7,767 nucleotides of DNA from CAYIGN01 sp964363055 (GCA_964363055.1 CAYIGN010000034.1:1-7767), one strand, 5' to 3'; shown: positions 1-5,815, numbered from the stretch's first letter. Translations and numbers: made by a program. The notes: generated by a model from the sequence alone, not told the origin.

Positions 1-1
1 C

Positions 2-802
2 ATTGCTCGCGAGATGCAATCCTCAATCCGCATCACTTCCGGCCCGGCCATCGATCGGATCGGGGATTTGGCCGAACTTCTTACCAACCTCCTGCCCGGA
101 GACATCCTCTTTATTGACGAGGTTCATCGGCTTTCCAAACTGATCGAAGAGGTGCTCTACCCGGCTATGGAGTCGCGAGTGCTTGATATTATGATCGGCA
201 AAGGGCCGTCAGCTCGCACCATTCAATTGGAACTGCCCGCATTCACCTTGATTGCGGCAACCACCCGCATCGGACTTATGTCTTCGCCCCTGCGCTCGCG
301 TTTCGGCAACACCTTCCGGCTTGATTTCTATTCACCCGAGGAGCTCGTTCAAATCCTTGCGCGCTCGGCGCGGGTCTTGGGAGTAGAACTCGACCCCGAA
401 GCGGCCATCGCTCTGGCCCGCTCCAGCCGCGCCACTCCGCGGGTTGCCAATCGCCTGCTCAAGCGCTGCCGCGACTGGGCCCAGGTACACGGCCAGGGGC
501 GCATCACCCCCCAGGCGGTGCAGCAGACCATGACGCTCCTTGAAGTGGACCGGGTGGGTCTGGAACCGATGGATCGGCGCATAATGCAGGTTATCATCGA
601 GAAATTCGGAGGGGGGCCGGTGGGATTGCAGGCGCTGGCCGCGGCCTCGGCCGAAGAAGAAGATACCATTGCCGAAGTGTATGAGCCATATCTCATGCGG
701 CTCGGATTTCTGGAACGCACTCCCAGGGGCCGGATGGTGACCGAACTGGCGTATCAACACCTTGGCATAGCGACTCATAAGCCACAGACGCTTTTGACAT
801 AA
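2..802 (+). CDS. ruvB: RuvB, Holliday junction branch-migration helicase (5'-truncated by window edge)
   Basis: RuvB is the hexameric AAA+ motor that, with RuvA, drives branch migration of Holliday junctions before RuvC cuts them. The reading frame is open to the left edge (IARE precedes the Met at base 14), so the N-terminus with Walker A is outside the window; the Met at 14 is internal, not a start. Counting from that Met, visible parts are the conserved RITSGPA segment (6-12), Walker B FIDEVHRL (33-40), sensor 1 AATTR (81-85), the arginine-finger region SPLRSRFG (91-98), and the C-terminal winged-helix domain with FGGGPVGL and RTPRGR (about 186-250). The end matches the usual RuvB C-terminus. 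Base composition is GC-rich like the right half of the window. The nuclease gene follows after 13 bases on the same strand, so the two could share a transcript. Confidence 0.96.
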   Translation: MAREMQSSIRITSGPAIDRIGDLAELLTNLLPGDILFIDEVHRLSKLIEEVLYPAMESRVLDIMIGKGPSARTIQLELPAFTLIAATTRIGLMSSPLRSRFGNTFRLDFYSPEELVQILARSARVLGVELDPEAAIALARSSRATPRVANRLLKRCRDWAQVHGQGRITPQAVQQTMTLLEVDRVGLEPMDRRIMQVIIEKFGGGPVGLQALAAASAEEEDTIAEVYEPYLMRLGFLERTPRGRMVTELAYQHLGIATHKPQTLLT

Positions 803-815
803 ACCACCAGCTCTT

Positions 816-1661
816 ATGGAAAAGAGGCATCGCCAACATCTGAAAACGCGCCAAATCGGCCCCTTCAATCTCCTGTCAAAAGGCCAAGAGGATGCGGCAA
901 AGGTTGCTTCAAACGCAGTTTGGGATACAATTCTCCAACGCTATCCGCAACTGCATTTCAACAATCTCGAAACATTAGGGTTGAAGCATCTCGATGCCCG
1001 CTATGCGCTTGAGTACATCAATCGCGGAGGCAAACTTGCGGATATGCCGCCGCGGAAACTGGAAGAATTGCAGGCGTTTGATGTGGCCGAAGGCATAAAA
1101 CCGGACGGCGGCATATTTTTTGTGCAGTCAAAAAAGGACGCTTTCAATCATATCATCGGAGCGCTTGAAGTAAAACATCAGGGTGAATATGACGGCTATA
1201 CGCCTATAAGCGACAAGGATTGGGCAAATAAAGGCAGGGATATGTCCATTCCGCGCGCGGAAAGACCGCCTCAATCCCGAGGAAACGCCATAGAAAGATT
1301 TGCCAAAAACGCCAACGCCATTAAGACACTTACAAGCTTCTACGGATACAATCCGTATGTGGTAATTTGCGAGGGTTTTGATTTTTTCCTGAAGGAGAAC
1401 TATAAAATTTTCGCGGGGCTACCCTACGCTCGCAGTTTTAGCAAAAGCGGGTCTCCTATACTTATGCGGCTTATTGCCGGCAACGATTGGCTGCCGCTTA
1501 ATCGTATCTATGTGAATTGTTCCCAGCATGGAGATACACAAATCTGTCCCGCAACAATTTTCGCACGTATGCCCAAATGGAGCGCAAAAGAGATCACGGA
1601 AATTGTACTGAAGGTTATTGATAAATCCCTTACCCACCTACATAAGATTGGGGAGATATAG
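816..1661 (+). CDS. EcoRI-family type II restriction endonuclease
   Basis: The 281-residue protein matches EcoRI in length (277 aa) and in motif order. IKPDGGI (94-100) supplies catalytic Asp97. LEVKHQG (117-123) supplies Glu118 and Lys120, completing the PD-ExK site. GNAIER (156-161) matches the EcoRI DNA-recognition segment. NPYVVICEG (179-187) and a region resembling EcoRI LTAANYGMPIN (here LIAGNDWLPLN, 219-229) follow. Such enzymes act as homodimers cutting short palindromes with Mg2+. Residues just before GNAIER (PQSR in place of LMAA) and before the LxAxN region differ from EcoRI, so the outer-base specificity may not be GAATTC; this is inference from remembered EcoRI sequence. The ATG at 816 is the only possible start, because an in-frame stop lies at 795-797; no Shine-Dalgarno is visible. 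The gene is convergent with the methyltransferase operon, and only 23 bases separate its stop from the next gene's stop. It is more AT-rich than ruvB, consistent with transfer. Confidence 0.88.
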   Translation: MEKRHRQHLKTRQIGPFNLLSKGQEDAAKVASNAVWDTILQRYPQLHFNNLETLGLKHLDARYALEYINRGGKLADMPPRKLEELQAFDVAEGIKPDGGIFFVQSKKDAFNHIIGALEVKHQGEYDGYTPISDKDWANKGRDMSIPRAERPPQSRGNAIERFAKNANAIKTLTSFYGYNPYVVICEGFDFFLKENYKIFAGLPYARSFSKSGSPILMRLIAGNDWLPLNRIYVNCSQHGDTQICPATIFARMPKWSAKEITEIVLKVIDKSLTHLHKIGEI

Positions 1662-1684
1662 AAATAACCGAGAATTGATCATGC

Positions 1685-2059
1685 TCATTTGTCCATAATA
1701 CTGAATTCGTCATTACTCCATACCGAGCGCGCTATAATATACACCACACCAAACACTTGTCCAAAAATCGCAACGGCAAAGATTTCTAACGCCCAATCAC
1801 TCATAATCTCGAATTGGTGATCTCCTGAATAAAGGCGAATTAGCGTCTGCCCAATTACTAGTCCAAACAGGAACAAAAGCGAAAGCATGCTAGTCACGAG
1901 AGAGAATCCAAAGAGCCATTTTCTATGCGAATCACGCTGCTGGAAGAAGTCCGCGCTATTCCATTTTGGTTCTTTAAGATTCGGCTCTTCGGTCGGCAGT
2001 CGAATCGCAGTAGAAACCCAAGACTCTTGACTGTTATTGTTCGGTGGACTTTCCGGCAT
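1685..2059 (-). CDS. Small two-helix membrane protein of the restriction-modification cassette, unknown function
   Basis: I do not recognise a named family. Starting at the ATG at 2059, one base after the preceding gene's stop, the protein has 124 residues; a TTG start at 2074 overlapping that gene is the alternative. The first ~47 residues are polar, rich in Pro, Asn, Ser and Glu, and end in a basic QQRDSHRKW patch. Two hydrophobic segments follow: about 48-70 (WLFGFSLVTSMLSLLFLFGL) and about 88-112 (DWALEIFAVAIFGQVFGVVY). A short loop containing LYSGDHQFE lies between them, with a short polar tail after the second. The likely topology is two transmembrane helices with the long N-terminal region cytoplasmic. 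There is no signal peptide and no catalytic motif. It is tightly coupled to the ImmA/IrrE-like protease gene upstream, so a membrane partner or effector of that protease is a reasonable guess, not a demonstrated role. The DNA is AT-rich compared with the flanks. Confidence 0.7.
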   Translation of the reverse strand: MPESPPNNNSQESWVSTAIRLPTEEPNLKEPKWNSADFFQQRDSHRKWLFGFSLVTSMLSLLFLFGLVIGQTLIRLYSGDHQFEIMSDWALEIFAVAIFGQVFGVVYIIARSVWSNDEFSIMDK

Positions 2060-2060
2060 T

Positions 2061-2594
2061 TTATGATACGGCAATGCGTAGCCATTTCATTCTGGCCCCA
2101 ACAGCAGGCACAGAAACACCGAATGCCTCCGCAACATTATCAAGATTACCGGCATTTTTTAGAACACTTATAAACTTCTCTTTTGGCATCAGAATCTCAC
2201 CAGCAAAATAATTTGCCTCCGTCTCTTGATTATATGAATCGTCCGTTGCGTAATCTTCCAAATCTATCCTAAAATTATTATTATCTTTATGTAGTAGAAA
2301 ATGCCCCAATTCATGTGCTAAAGTAAAAGTTCTAGTGGTGGAAGATTGATTCTTATTAAGATAGATTTTAGCACTATAAGGACTCTCGCCTCTTTTTTCA
2401 TCAGGGAGCCACTGAATAAATCCCTTCACCCTCTTGCCTTCAAGAGGCGGCAGATCAGCCGAAAGAACCTCCGCCCCAAGCGAGTTGGCGATATCTACCA
2501 AACTATTCTCCGGATAGGATAGACCCGTTCCTAACTTTATCCCCTGTACTTTTCTTTCTATTTCTAACCTTTTCTGATCGTTTATGTATGGCAT
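2061..2594 (-). CDS. ImmA/IrrE family zinc metallopeptidase
   Basis: This is a 177-residue protein read from the ATG at 2594; a TTG at 2630 would add 12 residues unlike the family start. TLAHELGHFLLH (91-102) carries the HExxH zinc site (His94, Glu95, His98). ETEANYFAGEILMP (124-137) is the second family signature, with Glu126 the likely third ligand. The C-terminus (VAEAFGVSVPAVGARMKWL) resembles the small HTH-like tail common in these proteins. Characterised relatives (ImmA of ICEBs1, IrrE/PprI of Deinococcus) cleave a helix-turn-helix repressor to switch on mobile-element or DNA-damage genes. No separate XRE-type repressor is visible beside it; the nearest HTH repressor is the LexA domain of the gene directly upstream on the same strand. 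That makes the fusion protein a candidate partner, by inference only. The membrane-protein gene follows after one base. Confidence 0.9.
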   Translation of the reverse strand: MPYINDQKRLEIERKVQGIKLGTGLSYPENSLVDIANSLGAEVLSADLPPLEGKRVKGFIQWLPDEKRGESPYSAKIYLNKNQSSTTRTFTLAHELGHFLLHKDNNNFRIDLEDYATDDSYNQETEANYFAGEILMPKEKFISVLKNAGNLDNVAEAFGVSVPAVGARMKWLRIAVS

Positions 2595-2600
2595 CGTCTT

Positions 2601-2627
2601 TATATTTACACAGATAGATCTCCGGAT
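2601..2627 (-). promoter_or_regulatory. Possible internal promoter for the ImmA/IrrE-like protease gene
   Basis: On the - strand TTGATC, 16 bases, then TAAATA precedes the protease ATG by a few bases, just downstream of the inverted repeat. Together they could let the protease and membrane-protein genes be expressed independently of lexA-methyltransferase. The AT-rich DNA makes chance matches likely, so this is tentative. Confidence 0.25.
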
Positions 2628-2639
2628 CAAATTGTGTTA

Positions 2640-2672
2640 GGATAAGATTGATGTGGATTATTCATCTTATCC
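2640..2672. repeat. Inverted repeat between the methyltransferase and protease genes
   Basis: GGATAAGAT at 2640-2648 faces ATCTTATCC at 2664-2672 (9 bp perfect, extended by two further pairs with one bulge). The methyltransferase stop codon (2669-2667) lies inside the right arm. On the - strand the hairpin is not followed by a strong U-run, so it is a weak terminator at best. An operator or RNA-processing/attenuation hairpin controlling the protease gene is equally possible. Confidence 0.5.
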
Positions 2673-4451
2673 TTTCTCCAAAATCCACAACAGCTCTTTC
2701 ACTTTAATATCCCTGTTGCGCAGGTTGCGTGAGCCGCGATAGGTGTTGTAGTCCTGCTCCATAAGTTCCCATTTGCCGTGTCGGGATAAAATTTTCTTGA
2801 ATGAAGGAATAGGAATGATACCCTCATCATTGTAGGAGATTGCGATAAATCGCGCTCTTGTATCCGCAAGCAAGCGATCCATCGCCTTTTCGGCTGCTTG
2901 CCTCTTGTTGTAGGCGGAGCGGTTCCATTCTTTTGCGATGCCGCTTACTCCATCTTGTATCTCCACATCCTTGCCGTCATTGATTATATTCAGCATAAAA
3001 TAATTTGATCCGTACGGATGTTGGTTATACGGCGGGTCGTAATACACCAAGTCAAAAACCGGCAAGGAGGGATCTCGCACCAAATCGTTGATGTCTTTTT
3101 TGTGCACAAAAACCGGACATTCAAAGTCGGATAAAACCGGTACATCAAGCGTGATCTCTTTTTTGATGCGCGAAAGGGCGTTTTCTCCGTTGCCGCCGAA
3201 ATGCCCACTGCCGTTTCTTTTATGAAATCCCTTGAAAACGCCGGAGGTATTGGTATGCACCGACGCTTTCACCAACAACGCAGCAAGGCAGAAGCGTTTA
3301 TACGGCTCCGGCACTTTTTTTATAAGTCGCCGTAGATTATCAATAATTTTCGCGTTTCTGTTGGTATAAAAAACCCTTTCGCCCGCTTTGATATCTTCGT
3401 CGTTGCGCGGCGCATAATTGTTCCCTATAAAACCGGCTTCATGGTGCTTATTTTTCACTCTGTTGGCGTTGAGCCAATTTATCCATTTCTCCAATTCGAT
3501 TCTGTCTATTGTTGATTGATTGGCAAGATACGCGTTATTGAGCGTCTCCGCGTAATTCTCCATGTCATTCACGTGCAGTTCGCTCGCAAATACTTTCAAT
3601 AAACGCGCGGCAGCGCCGCTCCCGACAAATCCGTCAAGTACGATCAACTTTTCCTTGCCGACTTCCTCTCTAATCCTGTAGAATCCTTTATAGAGAAACG
3701 GGAGTAGCCGCCTCTTATTTCCAATATAGGTGATGAGTTGTGAAGTAAAAAATGGATTTTTAAGATCCAGATTATCTACACGATCGTAACAAACAGCGGT
3801 ATTCGCCTGCGACGCGGTATGTCTGAATGAAGTGTTATTGCCGTAGGTGTCCGCATCTCTTTCTAAACTCCTGATAATCTTTATCACAACCCCTCGCACC
3901 TCGACCTCTCGGCGATATATCGGCAGCACGGTTTGATTGGCGGGCTGCAGCCGGATGCGGCCGCGCTCGCGATAAAATCTCTTGAGGGTCGCCTCGCCCT
4001 CGTCAATGATCGCAACTACGGTCTGGCCGTTTTCCGCGATCTCTTGCTTGCGGATCACTACGATGTCCCCGTCAAAAATTCCGTCGCCGACCATAGAGTC
4101 GCCCCGCACGCGCAGGGCATAGTGCTCGCCGGACATTCCGATGTCGCCGCGCGCAAGCGTGACTGACTCCTGCGGCATCTCAATCGCCTCAATCGGCTGC
4201 CCGGCCGCTATGATACCCACCAGCGGGATTTTGACAACAACCTCCTTTTCCGCGATACTGATGGCGCGCGCCCGATGGCGGCGCTTGCGCAAATAGCCGT
4301 CTTGGTTCAGCCGCCCGACGTGGTAGTGGGCCGTAGAGACGGATGCGAAGCGGAACTTTCGCCTGATTTCGTCAAGCGAAGGGGCATATTCGTCCTTTTC
4401 CGTGCGTTTTTTTACGAAATCCAGAATTTCTTTTTGTCTTTTAGTGATCAT
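2667..4451 (-). CDS. LexA repressor fused in frame to a D12-class adenine-specific DNA methyltransferase
   Basis: The 594-residue protein has two complete modules. Residues 1-~196 are full-length LexA: winged HTH (about 25-60), cleavage site Ala83-Gly84 in GIIAAGQ, Ser119 in RGDSMVGDGI, Lys157 in ATLKRF, ending at GVVIKII where LexA normally ends. A ~35-residue linker without recognisable domain follows. Residues ~233-594 form an N6-adenine methyltransferase of the COG3392/MethyltransfD12 type: FFTSQLITYIGNKRR (235-248), SAM-binding motif I DGFVGSG (273-279), catalytic DPPY (472-475) in DLVYYDPPYNQHPYGSNY, and the family ending YRGSRNLRNRDIKVKELLW. The motif order is that of alpha-class enzymes. 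From the linker to motif I there is no in-frame ATG, GTG or TTG; a GTG at codon 189 inside LexA is badly spaced from its GAGGGG. The enzyme therefore seems to need the lexA start. The LexA part is GC-rich like the backbone, the methyltransferase part AT-richer. Expected roles are SOS repression plus protection from the linked nuclease; a junction frameshift is the alternative. Confidence 0.9.
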   Translation of the reverse strand: MITKRQKEILDFVKKRTEKDEYAPSLDEIRRKFRFASVSTAHYHVGRLNQDGYLRKRRHRARAISIAEKEVVVKIPLVGIIAAGQPIEAIEMPQESVTLARGDIGMSGEHYALRVRGDSMVGDGIFDGDIVVIRKQEIAENGQTVVAIIDEGEATLKRFYRERGRIRLQPANQTVLPIYRREVEVRGVVIKIIRSLERDADTYGNNTSFRHTASQANTAVCYDRVDNLDLKNPFFTSQLITYIGNKRRLLPFLYKGFYRIREEVGKEKLIVLDGFVGSGAAARLLKVFASELHVNDMENYAETLNNAYLANQSTIDRIELEKWINWLNANRVKNKHHEAGFIGNNYAPRNDEDIKAGERVFYTNRNAKIIDNLRRLIKKVPEPYKRFCLAALLVKASVHTNTSGVFKGFHKRNGSGHFGGNGENALSRIKKEITLDVPVLSDFECPVFVHKKDINDLVRDPSLPVFDLVYYDPPYNQHPYGSNYFMLNIINDGKDVEIQDGVSGIAKEWNRSAYNKRQAAEKAMDRLLADTRARFIAISYNDEGIIPIPSFKKILSRHGKWELMEQDYNTYRGSRNLRNRDIKVKELLWILEKG

Positions 4452-4473
4452 AATAGCACCCGTGGATGCATAA

Positions 4474-4502
4474 ATTATATTAGAAAAAAATTAGAAAATG
4501 AA
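4474..4502 (-). promoter_or_regulatory. Putative promoter of the lexA-methyltransferase operon
   Basis: On the - strand a perfect TATAAT (4479-4474) lies about 22 bases before the lexA ATG. A weak -35 candidate, TTCATT (4502-4497), is placed 17 bases upstream of it. The implied leader is short and has no Shine-Dalgarno. The element sits in the 72-base divergent gap between lexA and yebC. I see no CTGT-N8-ACAG or GAAC-N4-GTTC type LexA operator here, so the lineage-specific SOS box, if any, is unrecognised. Support is positional and motif-based only. Confidence 0.4.
4480..4498. repeat. Tandem direct repeat TTAGAAAA in the lexA/yebC divergent gap
   Basis: The octamer TTAGAAAA occurs at 4480-4487 and again at 4491-4498, spaced 11 bases apart, about one helical turn. 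It lies between the candidate -10 and -35 of the lexA promoter. It could be a two-site regulator target or simply AT-rich spacer; nothing in the sequence decides this. Confidence 0.3.
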
Positions 4503-4523
4503 GATTGAGTTTTCCACAGATTT

Positions 4524-5255
4524 ATGGCCGGTCACAGCAGGTGGAAGCAGATAAAACATAAAAAGGCGGCTAGCGACGCCAAAAAGGGGCAGCTTTTTTC
4601 TAAGCTTGTCCGTGAAATTGCGATTGCCGCGCGGGAGGGCGGCCCCAATCCGGATGCCAATCCGCGGCTTCGCGCCGCAGTCGAGCGGGCTCGAGCCGAG
4701 GGACTCCCCAAAGAAAATATAGAGCGTGCGATTGAACGCGCCTCAGGCAAGGGAGAGGCCGGGGGACTCTCTGAATTTCTGTATGAGGCCTCGACGCCCG
4801 GCGGCATTGCCATACTTATTGAAGGCATTACTGACAGTAAGAACCGGACCCTGGCTGAGATTAAGCATCTCTTGAACGAATACAATAGTCGCCTGGTTGA
4901 ACCCGGATCTTTGGCGTGGAATTTTGATAGAATAGGATTGATTGAACTGTCAGCCGCCGAGAACCCGGGGAAAACCAAGGAAGAGATGGAGCTTGCCATT
5001 ATTGAATCCGGGGCAATGGATTTTCGGACGATTGATGAGGTATGGCTGGTGGAGACCGCCTTTGCCCAGGGTGAACGGGTAAGACGAGCTCTGGAGATGC
5101 TGGGCATCAACGTCAGAGAATTAAACCATGACTACAAGCCCCGGGCGCCAATAGAGGTCCCGCCTGCCGAACGACAAAAGATAGAGCCGCTGTTAGACGC
5201 GCTCGCCGAGCATGCTGACGTGCAGGAAGTATACACCAACGTGGAAAGTTTGTAG
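4524..5255 (+). CDS. yebC: YebC/TACO1 family protein (translation/transcription factor)
   Basis: This 243-residue protein has the unmistakable family start MAGHSRWKQIKHKKAASDAKKG, followed by LFSKLVREIAIAAREGGPNP, the PKENIERAIERASG segment and the EASTPGGIAILIE motif, covering the full three-domain length. YebC/TACO1 proteins are described as cytosolic or organellar factors that help ribosomes through difficult stretches such as proline runs; older annotation calls them transcriptional regulators. The gene is divergent from lexA and upstream of ruvC on the same strand, a common bacterial yebC-ruvC arrangement. No Shine-Dalgarno precedes the ATG. The stop codon TAG (5253-5255) is part of the first heptad of the repeat that fills the gap to ruvC. 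Codon use is GC-rich like the backbone. Confidence 0.96.
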   Translation: MAGHSRWKQIKHKKAASDAKKGQLFSKLVREIAIAAREGGPNPDANPRLRAAVERARAEGLPKENIERAIERASGKGEAGGLSEFLYEASTPGGIAILIEGITDSKNRTLAEIKHLLNEYNSRLVEPGSLAWNFDRIGLIELSAAENPGKTKEEMELAIIESGAMDFRTIDEVWLVETAFAQGERVRRALEMLGINVRELNHDYKPRAPIEVPPAERQKIEPLLDALAEHADVQEVYTNVESL

Positions 5256-5322
5256 TTTGTAGTGGGTAGTGAGTAGTTCTACCCACTTACCCACTACCAA
5301 CTACTCACTACCCACTACCCAC
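5249..5322. repeat. Heptanucleotide repeat forming a 20-bp perfect inverted repeat between yebC and ruvC
   Basis: The gap is built almost wholly of 7-base units. The left side has TTTGTAG, TTTGTAG, TGGGTAG, TGAGTAG (5249-5276). The right side has TACCCAC, T, TACCCAC, TACCAAC, TACTCAC, TACCCAC, TACCCAC (5280-5322). Arms 5259-5278 and 5299-5318 are perfect reverse complements over 20 bp, with a 20-base spacer made of the same units. The repeat begins inside the yebC stop codon and ends four bases before the ruvC ATG. Transcribed RNA would form a long hairpin directly ahead of the ruvC start. There is no U-tract, so it is not a classical terminator; it could be a dispersed genomic repeat, a mobile palindromic element, or a translation-control hairpin. 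Confidence 0.9.
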
Positions 5323-5326
5323 TCTT

Positions 5327-5815
5327 ATGATCATCCTTGGTCTTGATCCCGGCACCACCGCGATCGGATATGCCCTCATCGAAGACGGCCGCGCCCCACG
5401 CCTCCATGAAGCCGGGCTGCTCCCGATCCGCTCGCCGCACCCTGGCGAACGCCTCGCGGAGCTGTATCGGAGCTTAAACGCTTTGGTCAAAAAATGGCGG
5501 CCGCGGACCGCGGCCGTAGAACGGCTCTTCTTTGCCAAAAACGCCAAGACCGCCATGGCCGTGGCTGAAGCCAGGGGCGCACTGCTCTTGACAGCCGTAT
5601 TGGCAGGAATTATCGTCTATGAATACACGCCGGCCGAGATCAAAAAAGCAATCACCGGCACGGGCACGGCTGATAAAGCACAGGTGAAGAAAATGGTCTG
5701 CCTGATTCTGCCTGAAGCCAAGGAGCTCCGCGGACGGGATGATGTCTTTGACGCGATCGCCGCGGCGCTGGCATGCCACTTTAAACTAAAAGGTCGTCTC
5801 TATCAGACAGGTTAA
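5327..5815 (+). CDS. ruvC: RuvC, Holliday junction resolvase
   Basis: RuvC is the dimeric Mg2+-dependent endonuclease that cuts Holliday junctions held by RuvAB. The 162-residue protein is of normal length. The RNase H-fold catalytic acids are all visible: Asp7 in LGLDPGTTAIGYA, Glu65 in AVERLFFAKN, and Asp139 with Asp142 in RDDVFDAIAAALA. The conserved YTPAEIKKAITGTGTADKAQV segment lies at 100-120, giving the usual DNA-contacting region. The ATG at 5327 gives the canonical MIILGLDPG start. No Shine-Dalgarno is present; the heptad hairpin sits directly upstream. A small acidic ORF follows after 3-14 bases depending on its start. Its partner ruvB lies on the same strand at the left end of the window, beyond the inserted cassette. 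Confidence 0.97.
   Translation: MIILGLDPGTTAIGYALIEDGRAPRLHEAGLLPIRSPHPGERLAELYRSLNALVKKWRPRTAAVERLFFAKNAKTAMAVAEARGALLLTAVLAGIIVYEYTPAEIKKAITGTGTADKAQVKKMVCLILPEAKELRGRDDVFDAIAAALACHFKLKGRLYQTG

Noticed and set aside
811..818. Shared CTCTTATG at the nuclease start and the ruvC start as a leader element
   Set aside because: An eight-base match including the ATG is easily chance; no longer similarity extends upstream.
794..822. TTGACA at 794-799 followed 15 bases later by TATGGA as a promoter for the nuclease
   Set aside because: The implied transcription start would fall inside the nuclease gene after its only usable ATG, and the spacing and -10 are poor.
332..868. Long open frames antisense to ruvB
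   Set aside because: They are shadows of a clearly conserved RuvB frame in GC-rich DNA and show no recognisable protein features.
2594..2630. Longer protease start at TTG 2630
   Set aside because: The added residues do not resemble the family, and the ATG at 2594 gives a typical ImmA/IrrE N-terminus; it remains formally possible.
3933..4508. Plus-strand open frames antisense to the LexA domain
   Set aside because: They are antisense to well-conserved LexA motifs and have no domain signature.
4532..5110. 192-codon frame antisense to yebC
   Set aside because: It is a serine/arginine-rich shadow of the YebC frame.
5249..5322. Heptad repeats as a CRISPR array
   Set aside because: Units are 7 bases without spacers and in opposing orientations; there is no repeat-spacer structure.
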